Shown: positions 40,861 through 49,783, counted from the first letter of the stretch. The stretch is DNA of 64,000 bases from CAZOHG01 sp964579725 (GCA_964579725.1 CAZOHG010000001.1:62001-126000); one strand, 5' to 3'. Notes: a model not told the origin generated them from the sequence alone. Program-made: numbers and translations.

Positions 40861-42971
40861 TATTTGATTTTTGCCCCGGGCTCAATGTCCTTGTCCACAG
40901 TCAGGACGGAAATGTAATCGCCGGAAGAAGCAGCCAGCAACATGCCGTTGGATTCAACTCCTCGAATAACGGCCGGCTCCAGATTGGCGACCACAATAAT
41001 ATTTTTCCCCACAAGGGTTTCGGGTGGGTAAGCTTTGGCAATACCGGCCACAATTTGACGTACTTCGGTGCCCAGATCAATCTGAAGCTTTACCAGGCGG
41101 TCTGCCCCTTCCACAGCCTCTGCCGTGAGGACTTTCGCCACTCGCAAATCTATTTTCTGAAATTCTGTGATTGAAACGTGCTCCATTTTTCTATCCTTTT
41201 TTTCCTGTCGAACCGCTTTTTTCTTTGTGTTCTCCGCCGCCCGGGTCTGCTTTTGCAGAATGTGCCGCTCCGCCTGGGGCTTTCCCTGAGCAATAGCTTC
41301 GAGGCGTTTGACTTCTGCTTCGATGACGTCGTCCTCGATTTTCTTGAAAAGAATTCGGGCGTCCCCCAAACGATGCCCCGGCCGCAACACCAATTGCGCT
41401 GCGTCGTCCCACTGCTGGTCGGTTACGGCCCCGGGCAGATTAAGCATCCGCCAAATTTTTTCCGACGAGAAGGGTAAAATCGGGTGCCACAAAATGGCCA
41501 GCGCCCGGCTCAATTCCAGACAAAGGTAAAGGGTTGTCTTACATTTTTCGGGATTGGTTCGCCGCGTGTTCCAGGGTTCCTGATCATTAAAATATTTGTT
41601 GGCAAACCGCGACAAATCCATGAGTTCGCGAGTTGCCGCACGGACTTCGTATTTTCTCAGGAGATTTCCGATTCGATCGGGCGCCGCCTCCAACCGTTTC
41701 ACCAATTCTTCGTCCAGCGAATCGAAGGCACCCGGAACCGGAACCCGCCCTCCGAAATAGCGCTCCACAAACGACAGGGTGCGATTAATAAAATTGCCCA
41801 GAATGTCAGCCAGTTCGTTGTTGTTACGGCTTTGAAAATCGCGCCAAGAAAAATCCGCGTCCTTGGTTTCGGGAGCATTGGCCGCCAGCGTGTAGCGCAA
41901 GGGGTCCGGCGGGAATTTTGCCAGGTAGTCGTCCAGCCAAACGGCGTAGTTTTTACTGGTCGAGAGTTTTCGTCCTTCCAAATTCAAAAATTCATTGGCC
42001 GGAATATCCTCCGGCAAAATGTATTCGCCCCTTCCCATGAGCATGGCGGGCCAAACAATGGCGTGGAAAACAATATTGTCTTTTCCGATGAAATGAATGA
42101 GTTTGGTCTCGGGGTCCAGCCAGTAATCTTTCCAACGTTCGGGCTGGCCGATTTTCTGGGCCCATTCCTTTGTGGACGAAATGTAACCGATCGGCGCCTC
42201 AAACCACACGTAGAGCACTTTGCCTTCGTGATTCTTCAGGGGAACCGGCACGCCCCAATCTAGGTCCCGCGTCACGGCGCGGTCTTCCAATCCTTCCTCA
42301 AACCAGCCGTAGCAGAAATTCTTCACATTATCCCGCCACGTGGTCTTGGAATCAATCCAGGCTTTCAGCTCCTTTTGAAAATGGGCCAGGGGTAAAAACC
42401 AATGAGTGGTTTCCTTTAATTCCGGTGTGGTACCACAAATGGCACACCGCGGTGCCTCCAATTGAGTGGGTTCCAGCCAGTGGCCGCACTTTTCACACTG
42501 GTCACCCCGCGCGTCCGGATTGCCACAGTAAGGGCAGGTACCCACCACGTAGCGATCGGCCAAAAAGCGTTTGCACTTGGGACAATAATACTGTTGCGTT
42601 GTGTGCGTTGTGAGGAGCTTTTTTCGGTACAGTCGCAGAAAAAATTCCTGAGCGGTGCGGTGGTGCAACTTCAGGGACGTGCGGGAAAAATTGTCAAAAT
42701 GAATGCCGAATTTTTCGAAATTCACCCGGTGGTTTTCGTGGTAAAAGTCGACGATTTCCTGCGGCGTCGTTTTTTGTTTTTCCGCAGCAATGGTAATGGG
42801 TACCCCGTGTTCATCCGTACCGCAAATAAAAACAACGTCGTTTTTCTTTAACCGCTGGTACCGAACAAAAATATCCGCCGGCAAATAGGCTCCTGCCAAA
42901 TGACCGAGGTGAATCGGCCCGTTGGCGTAGGGCAAAGCACTCGTTACCAGAAATTTTTCCTTTTTTTTCAT
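40860..42971 (-). CDS. metG: Methionyl-tRNA synthetase with C-terminal tRNA-binding domain
   Basis: A 703-residue class I synthetase. YANGPIHLGHLAGAYLPAD is the HIGH region. Four CxxC knuckles (CPKCKRF, CPYCGN, CEKCGHW, CAICGT) indicate the two-zinc type. KLSTSKNYAV is the KMSKS loop. A charged linker (570-600) leads to an EMAP/Trbp111-like domain ending DLRVAKVLTAEAVEGADRL. It overlaps ricT by four bases (ATGA) and tatD by one. Confidence 0.97.
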   Translation of the reverse strand: MKKKEKFLVTSALPYANGPIHLGHLAGAYLPADIFVRYQRLKKNDVVFICGTDEHGVPITIAAEKQKTTPQEIVDFYHENHRVNFEKFGIHFDNFSRTSLKLHHRTAQEFFLRLYRKKLLTTHTTQQYYCPKCKRFLADRYVVGTCPYCGNPDARGDQCEKCGHWLEPTQLEAPRCAICGTTPELKETTHWFLPLAHFQKELKAWIDSKTTWRDNVKNFCYGWFEEGLEDRAVTRDLDWGVPVPLKNHEGKVLYVWFEAPIGYISSTKEWAQKIGQPERWKDYWLDPETKLIHFIGKDNIVFHAIVWPAMLMGRGEYILPEDIPANEFLNLEGRKLSTSKNYAVWLDDYLAKFPPDPLRYTLAANAPETKDADFSWRDFQSRNNNELADILGNFINRTLSFVERYFGGRVPVPGAFDSLDEELVKRLEAAPDRIGNLLRKYEVRAATRELMDLSRFANKYFNDQEPWNTRRTNPEKCKTTLYLCLELSRALAILWHPILPFSSEKIWRMLNLPGAVTDQQWDDAAQLVLRPGHRLGDARILFKKIEDDVIEAEVKRLEAIAQGKPQAERHILQKQTRAAENTKKKAVRQEKKDRKMEHVSITEFQKIDLRVAKVLTAEAVEGADRLVKLQIDLGTEVRQIVAGIAKAYPPETLVGKNIIVVANLEPAVIRGVESNGMLLAASSGDYISVLTVDKDIEPGAKIK

Positions 42972-43837
42972 CGATTTGCTCGTCTCTTCTTTGAACCTTT
43001 TCTCTTTCCGCGTTTTTCACCGGGGTCTTGCAAAAGGAGATTTGAAATTTCGTCCATACTAAATCGAACCACTCCTTCCCCATTTAACTTGAGATAAATT
43101 TCTTCTTTAAGAATGTCAATCCGCTCAACAATTCCCACGCCTTCCGGCGTTTGGATTCGGCTGCCTACTCCGGGAAAACGTCGATTCGCCTGCTGGTAGA
43201 ACTCCTGCTCAAAACGCAGGCAGCATTTCAAGCGTCCGCAGACCCCGGAAAGTTTGGTGGGATTGAGGGGCAAATTCTGTTCTTTGGCAAATTGGGTGGT
43301 AATGGGGTCGAATTCCGTTAAAAAGCTGGTGCAACAGAGCTGCCGTCCGCAGGGGCCGTACCCACCTAATCGTCGGGCTTCATCCCGCACACCGATTTGT
43401 CGGAGTTCGATGCGGGTTCGGTAAACCGATGCCAAATCCTTAACCAGCTCCCGAAAATCCACCCGCCGCTCGGCGGTAAAGTAAAATGTCAATTTATTTC
43501 GGTCGTATTGGTACTCCACATCCACCAATTTCATATTCAATTTGTGTTTGACGATCTTCTCTTTACAAACGGAAAAGGCGTCCCGTTCCAAGGCGCGATT
43601 TTCCTCATAGCGCTTTAGGTCCTGGGCATTGGGCTTCCGCAGAATTTTCTTCAGTGCCTTTTCGTCTTCAATGCCCTTCAAAGAAGCCAAAATGCCCACC
43701 TGAAGAACCACACCTAAGTCTTCCCCTCTGTCCGCCTCTACAATGGCGTAATCTCCAATCCGGAAAGGAAACTGCAGAGGATTGCTGAAATATTCTTTTC
43801 GATTCCCCTTAAAACCGATTTCAAGCACCAGTCCCAT
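42968..43837 (-). CDS. ricT: PSP1-domain protein RicT (YaaT)
   Basis: A 289-residue protein with the PSP1 domain, including GGYGPCGRQLCCTSFL and GVCGRLKCCLRFE. The paired Cys groups bind Fe-S clusters in the Bacillus RicAFT complex that stimulates RNase Y and other processes. A basic tail (GEKRGKRKGSKKRR) follows. RicA and RicF are not seen here, so this may be the free-standing form common in many phyla. GAGG nine bases before the ATG. It is followed directly by metG. Confidence 0.9.
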   Translation of the reverse strand: MGLVLEIGFKGNRKEYFSNPLQFPFRIGDYAIVEADRGEDLGVVLQVGILASLKGIEDEKALKKILRKPNAQDLKRYEENRALERDAFSVCKEKIVKHKLNMKLVDVEYQYDRNKLTFYFTAERRVDFRELVKDLASVYRTRIELRQIGVRDEARRLGGYGPCGRQLCCTSFLTEFDPITTQFAKEQNLPLNPTKLSGVCGRLKCCLRFEQEFYQQANRRFPGVGSRIQTPEGVGIVERIDILKEEIYLKLNGEGVVRFSMDEISNLLLQDPGEKRGKRKGSKKRRANR

Positions 43838-44181
43838 CTATTCACACCTCGCTGAACAGTCAAAGCTTTTTTTCAGGATGGACTCGCTGCGAAGGGCAAA
43901 AAGGGCGGCTATTACACAAAAAAGAATCGGTTTCGGAGAAAATCTCTATGCCTGAAACTGTGAAAACACTCTTTCACGCGCGTCGCACCGCGACGATTGC
44001 TGTCACGCTTCAGGTTCCCCTGCTTTCCGTAAAAGCCTGTCGGCGATTTTCTCAGGAGAAAAAAGGAAGGTTTCGCGATTTCCAAAGCCCCGCGATCCTT
44101 CTCAACAGTAATAGTCAAAACCCCGCCGCTGACTGTTGCCCAGTCTTCGCAACGAGTCAAAACTCAACCGCCACCGATGCC
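43838..44181 (-). other. Unassigned 344-bp intergenic stretch between holB and ricT
   Basis: No RNA family or conserved gene recognised. On the minus strand it holds a strong stem (CGTCGC-ggt-GCGACG at about 43980-44000), two GTTTTGACT copies about 45 bases apart and an open frame of 82 codons (43912-44160) without a clear ribosome site. It could contain a small RNA, a long leader of ricT or an orphan small protein. Confidence 0.4.
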
Positions 44182-45294
44182 CTAAAAATCAGGGGAAAGC
44201 CCTTCGGGCAAATGGCGGAAAAGATTCATAAAATCAATTAAAATCAAATTAATATAAATATTTTTATCTACTAAATCAATAAGTTTTTCCGTTTTCGAAA
44301 TGGCCTCAGCCACATCCTTATCCTCTAACAAAATCGCCAATTTTTCCAAATCTTCCTTGCGGTCGAAGTTGGTCAGCACCTCGTCCCAATCGGGATTCTC
44401 GAAGCGCAATTGGTGAAAAAAATACACATCCCGTAAAAAAAGCAGTGCCAACAACAGGAAATCTTTGACCAAAGATTTGTTTTTCCCCGAGCTGAGCGTT
44501 TCTACAAAATCCAATTGCTGCACAACGCTTCCGGTTGCCGCCAATTGCAGGGCCCTGTAGGCCAGATTCCGAAGGGCATTGTAATCCTCCTGAAGCAAAA
44601 TCATGGCTTTTCGAAAACTCCCCTCCGCCAGACGGGACACCACCCGTGCTTGTTCTGGCTCAACACCTCGGCGCTCCAATTCCGTTTGAATTTCCCCCGC
44701 CTGAAGAGGAGCAAAATTCACCACCTGACAGCGAGACACAATCGTTGGCAAAAGCCGATTGATTCGAGAGGTGGTAAGAATAAAAATCGTTTGTGGGGGT
44801 GGCTCTTCCAATAATTTAAGGATGGAATTAGACGCCGCTTCGTTCATTCGGTCGGCTTCCGAAATGAGCACCACGCGGTGGCGGGCGCTGTGAATCCGAA
44901 GCGAAACGAACTGCTTAATTTCCCGCATGTTGTCAATGAGAATTTTGGCCAGCGCATTTTTGGCCAGGGGGAAATAGGGGTCCTTTGCTTTCTTTTCCAG
45001 GCGTTGAGCCCCCTCTTTTTGCAAATCCTTGGCCGAAGCCGGGTACACCACCCGAAAATCGGGATGCACCAGCGCCCCAATTGGGCGGCAATTGGCGCAC
45101 CTCTGGCAGGGAACTTCTCCGTCCGAATTGAGACAGTTCACCGCTTTTGCAAATTCGATGGCCAGGGCATCCTTGCCCACACCTTCCGGCCCGTTAAAAA
45201 TGTACGCTTTGGAAAGCCGCTGATTTTCCACAATGGCGCCCAGGATCTTCTTGGCGTCCATCTGTCCCAAAACGCGATCAAAATTTACCTTCAC
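44182..45294 (-). CDS. holB: DNA polymerase III delta' subunit-like protein
   Basis: Clamp-loader subunit of 370 residues: AYIFNGPEGVGKDALAIEFA (P-loop-like), CQRCANCRPIGALVHPD (zinc module), VVLISEADRMNEAASNSILKLLEEPP and TIVSRCQVV (SRC motif). A GTG at 45294 after AGAGGG is the start. Upstream, three bases away, is the LytM-type protein; ricT is the next gene downstream after a 344-bp gap. It partners with DnaX at 10-11.7 kb. Confidence 0.94.
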   Translation of the reverse strand: MKVNFDRVLGQMDAKKILGAIVENQRLSKAYIFNGPEGVGKDALAIEFAKAVNCLNSDGEVPCQRCANCRPIGALVHPDFRVVYPASAKDLQKEGAQRLEKKAKDPYFPLAKNALAKILIDNMREIKQFVSLRIHSARHRVVLISEADRMNEAASNSILKLLEEPPPQTIFILTTSRINRLLPTIVSRCQVVNFAPLQAGEIQTELERRGVEPEQARVVSRLAEGSFRKAMILLQEDYNALRNLAYRALQLAATGSVVQQLDFVETLSSGKNKSLVKDFLLLALLFLRDVYFFHQLRFENPDWDEVLTNFDRKEDLEKLAILLEDKDVAEAISKTEKLIDLVDKNIYINLILIDFMNLFRHLPEGLSPDF

Positions 45295-45296
45295 AT

Positions 45297-46490
45297 TTAC
45301 CCTCTTTTTTTCCGAAGCCAGTGTTCCGGATTCATGATTTTCGTTTTTTTCCAGATTTCAAAATGCAACATGGAACCACTGAGGGAGCCGGAATTTCCCA
45401 CCTTGCCAATCTCTTCTCCCTGCCTGACTTTTTGCCCGGGGACGACCAAAATTTCGGACAAATGGGCGTACACGGTGTAGTACCCCCCGTAGTGATCAAT
45501 AATCAAAATATTTCCGCGCCCACGCTGCCACGTAATAGCCGTGACCACGCCGTCCGCTGCCGATCGTACGGGGGTTCCGAAAGGTGCCTTAATATCTACC
45601 CCAATATTTTCCTGAACCGTGTGCAATTTTTTATTGCGGATTTTGCCGTAGTGGTGCAGAATCCGTCCGTTGGTTGGCCAGGGCAGTTTTCCTCTCAGAG
45701 TGGCAAAATGGCTCACCTCCGTTCGGCGACTCAACGAAGAGGTTCGGGCCACTTCTTTGGAACGAATCAAGCGTTTAATAGCCGCTTCGGCCTCTTTGTA
45801 TTCCCTTATTTTTTGGGCGTAAATCCGCTTGTTGTTTCGAATTTTTCGCAGCAATCTCTGGCGTTTGCTTTTTTGAATGGCAAGATTGCGTTTCTCGCGC
45901 ATTTTTTCGGCGATCAGCGCCTTTTGCTTCTGCAATGTTTTCCGCAACTGATCCGTTTGCTGGCTGATGCGTTCCTTTTGAATCTGAAGTGTCCGAAGCC
46001 TGCGCTTGTCCGCATCCAAAATCAGTTTCCGGTATTTGAGCCACACCAGCGCCTGATTCACCGAATGGACCGAAAGCAGAATGCCCCAATCCAACAATGG
46101 GCCTTCCTTGTAATAATGCACCACGCGACGGCTGTACTCCTTTTTTAAGATTGCGTATTGGGAGGTCAGTCGGAGTAGGCTCTTGTTTTGATCGAGGATT
46201 TTTTGCTTCAGCAACGCCTGTTCAATAGAAAGCTTTTGGAGCAGCGCCCGAGTTAAATCGATTTCCCGCTCGATTCGGGCCAGCTTTTCTAATGTGGTGG
46301 CCTCCTTTTTTTTCGAGGCGGCTAACTTCTGTCGGTATTGGCGAATCTGTTTGCGAATGGACTGGAGTTTGTTCTGTTGTTTTCGCACGCGGGCGTTTTG
46401 AGCTTGAACCGGCCAAACGGTCAAAAGCAGGACAAATAAAATCACCCCAAAATGGATTGTTTTTTCTTTCCGGTAGAGGGAAATTCCCAA
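45297..46490 (-). CDS. EnvC-like murein hydrolase activator (coiled coil plus degenerate M23/LytM)
   Basis: An exported protein of about 397 residues. The signal sequence (FGVILFVLLLTVWPVQAQ) is followed by about 200 residues of Lys/Gln/Arg-rich coiled coil and a C-terminal LytM domain (285-397). The zinc-ligand His of HxGxD is replaced in ENIGVDIKAP, and the HLH of the second motif is MLH (SGSMLHFEIW). This resembles EnvC/NlpD-type activators of amidases rather than active endopeptidases. The likely start is a TTG at 46490 after AAAGGAG; the frame opens at another TTG (46508). Three bases upstream of holB. Confidence 0.85.
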   Translation of the reverse strand: MGISLYRKEKTIHFGVILFVLLLTVWPVQAQNARVRKQQNKLQSIRKQIRQYRQKLAASKKKEATTLEKLARIEREIDLTRALLQKLSIEQALLKQKILDQNKSLLRLTSQYAILKKEYSRRVVHYYKEGPLLDWGILLSVHSVNQALVWLKYRKLILDADKRRLRTLQIQKERISQQTDQLRKTLQKQKALIAEKMREKRNLAIQKSKRQRLLRKIRNNKRIYAQKIREYKEAEAAIKRLIRSKEVARTSSLSRRTEVSHFATLRGKLPWPTNGRILHHYGKIRNKKLHTVQENIGVDIKAPFGTPVRSAADGVVTAITWQRGRGNILIIDHYGGYYTVYAHLSEILVVPGQKVRQGEEIGKVGNSGSLSGSMLHFEIWKKTKIMNPEHWLRKKRG

Positions 46491-46633
46491 ACCCGCTCCT
46501 TTCGCCAAATGGGCTCAGCACCGCCCGCTAAACGGGAAAAGCGTGCGGCATGTCATTCTGTAAGTGAGTAAAAAATAGACAAAAACGACGGCAAAATCAA
46601 CCCAAAATAGAAACGGCGGCGTCAAATTTTTCC

Positions 46634-46662
46634 TTGACAAAATCATATTTTTTTTGTAATAT
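46634..46662 (+). promoter_or_regulatory. Near-consensus sigma-70 promoter
   Basis: TTGACA (46634-46639), 17-base spacer with a T8 run, TAATAT (46657-46662). It drives the membrane protein at 46756 with a leader of about 85 nt. Confidence 0.8.
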
Positions 46663-46755
46663 CTAACGTTACAAAAATCAATTTGTTACTTTCGTGGAAA
46701 CGCTATTTGCAATTGGGTCGTTTTTTGTGGAACCTGGTAAAATTTAGGAGGGAAG

Positions 46756-47985
46756 ATGGTCAAGCTGCATTTTAACTACAAGGATTTATTCCGGTCTGCA
46801 CGCCTGGCGTTCAGCATTCAGCGAGTGTGGATTAATTTTGTCGGCTTGGTGGTCGGGTTCGTGGTGTACGACGTGCTGACATACGTCAGCTTCCTTGCGG
46901 CGGGCAAGGGATTCGTACCCATGTGGGAGCGCTTCGGTCTTTTTCCCTGCCTGTACGGAATTGGCGGCCCCTGGTACAGTTGGCTAATTTTCTGGGTAGG
47001 GGTGATTTTGCTAATTGCCATTTTGCTCCTTACCAACACAGCGGTGTCTCGCGCCGTTTACATGAATTTAAAGGGCGAAACCTTCTACACGTGGAAAGAA
47101 GCCTTCGGATTTTCGCTGAAGCGCTGGGGGTCGGTACTCGCGGCGCCAACGGCCATCATCGGAATCATCGCTTTTTTTGTGGTCGGTGCCATCATCATGG
47201 GATTGATCGGCCGGATTCCCTACGTGGGCGAGTTGGGTACGGCCTTTATGACGATCTTTTACATGAGCTCGGCTTTGTTTGTTTTTTTCCTGATTTTGGT
47301 GCTCGGCGTCGCCCTTTTCTTTGTGCCGTCCATTATCGCCACCACCAACGAAGACGCCTTTGAGGCCGTTTTTCAATCCTTTTCAATTTCTACAGGGCAA
47401 CCCTGGCGTATTATCGGCTACGGGGTGGTAGTGGCTGTTATTGAGATTTTGGCTTTCGTGATTCTTGCCTGGGCGGTAAAAGAGGCCTTTTTGATTTTCA
47501 ATTTCCTGTTTGTGATCGGAATGGGCCCCAAGTTCTTAGATTTAATGAACAACGGACTGGCACTGGTTCAAAGCTGGGTGTACCCCACGTTTAATTGGAT
47601 TCAATATGCCTTTGGCAGCTTGTCTCAGTACTTCTATTTTGCGCGTGATTTTGTTCCCAAAGAGGTTCCCGTCGTCATGGAAATTTCTGCCTGGATTTTT
47701 GCAATTTCCATGCTTGCCGTTGGTGTTTTGGTGGTAGCTTACGCCGAAGCCACGGGCAATGCCGGTGTTACGCTGATGTATTTGGTCATGCGGAAACATC
47801 AAGATGACGAAAATCTTTTAGAGCGCAAGGAAGAAGAGGAAGAGGAGGAGGAAACCGAGGAGACGGCTGGAGAATCCGAAGAAAAAGAAGAAGCGAAAAC
47901 AGAAGAAGGGGAACCAAAGGCCTCCGACGAATCGGCCACAGACGACGCCGAAAAACAGGCTTCCGACGAGAACAAAAAAGAGTAA
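46756..47985 (+). CDS. Hypothetical polytopic membrane protein with acidic tail
   Basis: A 409-residue protein of unknown family. It has about six or seven hydrophobic helices (residues 28-50, 75-93, 125-150, 165-200, 218-245, 310-330) and then a cytoplasmic tail from residue 345 that is almost all Glu, Lys, Asp, Ser and Ala, including an uninterrupted E-rich stretch. The loop architecture resembles DUF4013/YIP1-like proteins only loosely. GGAGGGAAG precedes the ATG. A near-consensus promoter and a strong terminator make it a single-gene unit that is probably well expressed. Confidence 0.78.
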   Translation: MVKLHFNYKDLFRSARLAFSIQRVWINFVGLVVGFVVYDVLTYVSFLAAGKGFVPMWERFGLFPCLYGIGGPWYSWLIFWVGVILLIAILLLTNTAVSRAVYMNLKGETFYTWKEAFGFSLKRWGSVLAAPTAIIGIIAFFVVGAIIMGLIGRIPYVGELGTAFMTIFYMSSALFVFFLILVLGVALFFVPSIIATTNEDAFEAVFQSFSISTGQPWRIIGYGVVVAVIEILAFVILAWAVKEAFLIFNFLFVIGMGPKFLDLMNNGLALVQSWVYPTFNWIQYAFGSLSQYFYFARDFVPKEVPVVMEISAWIFAISMLAVGVLVVAYAEATGNAGVTLMYLVMRKHQDDENLLERKEEEEEEEETEETAGESEEKEEAKTEEGEPKASDESATDDAEKQASDENKKE

Positions 47986-48010
47986 AAACACATTTCATTT
48001 AAATCTTGCG

Positions 48011-48044
48011 GGCGTTAGCCTTTGGATTGGCTAACGCCTTTTTT
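48011..48044 (+). terminator. Rho-independent terminator
   Basis: GGCGTTAGCC-TTTGGATT-GGCTAACGCC followed by TTTTTT. Perfect ten-base arms, 25 bases after the membrane protein's stop. Confidence 0.92.
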
Positions 48045-48071
48045 GTAAACCAGGGCTTAAGGGAAAAAGTC

Positions 48072-49226
48072 ATGTGGGTCTATTCAGGCAAAATTACCTT
48101 GAAAAAATTGTTGGGGGAACGCATTTTTTATCGCGATTTAAACCCGGTTGACCCCCTTCTGCCCCGCTTTTCCGATATTCTTCGTGAAACGGGCCTGGAA
48201 ATGTCCTTTGCCCCGCGCAAAACTTCAACTCATTACGCCAGAATTATTTTGCAGTTTCTACGGCGAAGTGCCCCCGCCTGGCCCAAACAAATTTTCTTTT
48301 TCGGGGACACCCCCGGAAACGACGGCGCCGTCGTGCAAAATCTGAGTCGATTGAGCGGCGCCCGTGTGTTCGGGTTTATCGGGCGGGACGCGCAAAACCA
48401 ACCACCTCGCCTGGAAACACGTCCCCCCCTGTTTTTGGCCAATCGCTGGGAACTCATCGTGCGATTTTTCGAAGAATTGCTTACCGAGGGATTGGACCTG
48501 CGGGCTCCAACGGCGGTTTTCTTTGACATGGACAAAACGCTCTTGGGCGCCCGCGGGCGCAACGATGCCCAGATCGACGCCGCCCGTATGGACGGCGTCC
48601 GAAACCTCATTCAACAAACGGTGGCCGACCGCTGGAAAGAGGAGCAATTTTTCTTTATCTACAAAACCCTTAATCAACCCGAATACCATTTTTTGACGGA
48701 AGATAATCAGGATTACCTTGCGTTCATTTGCCTCATGATTATGGCCGGCGTGTGGAATTTTGACGAGCTGCTTCATCTCCTGATTCAGCAGAAAATCACT
48801 TCCTTCGGGGATTTTCTCAACCGAACCGGAACGCGAATCCTGCAAAGCGCTGACGCCCCTGTTCAAAATTACTTTGAAGAAGTCCTCAGCGGCACCGCCG
48901 CGGGTGACCCCACACCCTTCAAATCCTTTCGTTACAAGGAATACGAAGCCACTCTGGCCCGTATCGACCGAACCGATTCCACCGACCCCGCTATTTTGAT
49001 CGATCAGGAAATCCTATTAACCCAAGAATTGGTGGAGCTGATTACCCTTCTAAAGCAAATACCCAATGTTGCACCGTTTTTTTGCATTTCGGACAAACCG
49101 CCCGAAAGCACATTTCCGCCACCCTTGAAAAAAGACCGTGCCGCTTTGCCCCTACACGACGTTCCAATAAAAATCGTAGGAACGACAGTAGCGGCAAAAT
49201 TACGCCGGCTCTTCTCCTTGTCGTAG
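48072..49226 (+). CDS. HAD-superfamily protein with apparently permuted motifs
   Basis: A 384-residue protein. FFDMDKTLLG (D152-x-D154) is a clear HAD motif I. A GDxxxND motif typical of HAD motif IV lies before it, at 78-84 (FGDTPGND followed by a Rossmann-like AGA-type strand), and a motif II-like ISDK occurs near 340. No signal peptide. It may be a circularly permuted HAD or a fusion of two partial units. The ATG at 48072 follows AAGGG; an upstream ATG at 48006 lies inside the preceding terminator and is unlikely. Substrate unknown. Confidence 0.75.
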   Translation: MWVYSGKITLKKLLGERIFYRDLNPVDPLLPRFSDILRETGLEMSFAPRKTSTHYARIILQFLRRSAPAWPKQIFFFGDTPGNDGAVVQNLSRLSGARVFGFIGRDAQNQPPRLETRPPLFLANRWELIVRFFEELLTEGLDLRAPTAVFFDMDKTLLGARGRNDAQIDAARMDGVRNLIQQTVADRWKEEQFFFIYKTLNQPEYHFLTEDNQDYLAFICLMIMAGVWNFDELLHLLIQQKITSFGDFLNRTGTRILQSADAPVQNYFEEVLSGTAAGDPTPFKSFRYKEYEATLARIDRTDSTDPAILIDQEILLTQELVELITLLKQIPNVAPFFCISDKPPESTFPPPLKKDRAALPLHDVPIKIVGTTVAAKLRRLFSLS

Positions 49227-49353
49227 GGAAACTTTCGCCTCCTTTTCCAATTATTTTTTTCAACAAGATAATTCCCTGTCGGGACGAAGTTTCGTCTATT
49301 TTTATTATTGACAATTTCCGATAAAATTGCTAAAATGTAAAACGAAAAGCTGA

Positions 49354-49382
49354 CCGGGACCGATCTTTGCGATCAATCCCGG
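49354..49382 (-). terminator. Hairpin terminator of the 49.4-kb hypothetical gene
   Basis: CCGGGATTGATCG-caaa-CGATCGGTCCCGG-like stem (arms of about 12 with two mismatches) overlapping the stop codon, followed on the minus strand by CAGCTTTTCGTTTT. Confidence 0.6.
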
Positions 49383-49711
49383 TGCTTTGGGCGGACTGCT
49401 TCTATTTTTGCAAACAGGCGATCTAATTCCTTTTGGAATTCTGCCCCGGTGCCGGGCTGTTCCAAAAGCTGAGATGTAGCAAAACCCGGTCGAAAAGCAT
49501 TGGACTGTTCCCGGGCTAATTTCAACACCGTGGTTCGGGGGTGGGTTTTCACCGTTACAAAAGCCCGAACGAGATTTGCCAGAGTTGCTTCGTGAAAGAC
49601 AAGGAGGTGTTTGTCCGTTTCAACCAAAATGCGTAAATGCCGATGTCCTGTGGGCGTTCCGACCAGGACCTGTTGAATCGTGTCGTTGGGGAAAATGAGC
49701 ATTTGTTTCAT
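49373..49711 (-). CDS. Hypothetical protein, 112 aa
   Basis: No family recognised. A compact alpha/beta pattern: MKQMLIFPNDTIQQVLVGTP, RHLRILVETDKHLLVFHEATLANLVRAFVTVKTHP, then a polar Glu/Lys helix at the C-terminus. No signal peptide. AAGGAG six bases before the ATG and a terminator at the end support expression. It is transcribed away from the release-factor-like gene, with a palindrome in the shared upstream region. Confidence 0.65.
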   Translation of the reverse strand: MKQMLIFPNDTIQQVLVGTPTGHRHLRILVETDKHLLVFHEATLANLVRAFVTVKTHPRTTVLKLAREQSNAFRPGFATSQLLEQPGTGAEFQKELDRLFAKIEAVRPKHRD

Positions 49712-49761
49712 CTTGTACTCCTTTTTTCCCGTAATGAAACCGGGCGTTTGGGTGAAGCGTT

Positions 49762-49783
49762 TTACATTTGGGGTTGAATGTAA
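49762..49783. promoter_or_regulatory. Palindrome in divergent upstream region
   Basis: TTACATT-TGGGGTTG-AATGTAA: perfect seven-base arms with an eight-base centre, between the start codons at 49711 and 49863. Candidate operator for either gene. Confidence 0.45.

Noticed and set aside
43912..44160. 82-codon minus-strand frame between holB and ricT as a gene
   Set aside because: No ribosome site, no recognisable protein pattern; kept only as part of the unassigned stretch.
48006..48071. Upstream start of the HAD gene
   Set aside because: The codons lie within a perfect terminator hairpin with no ribosome site.
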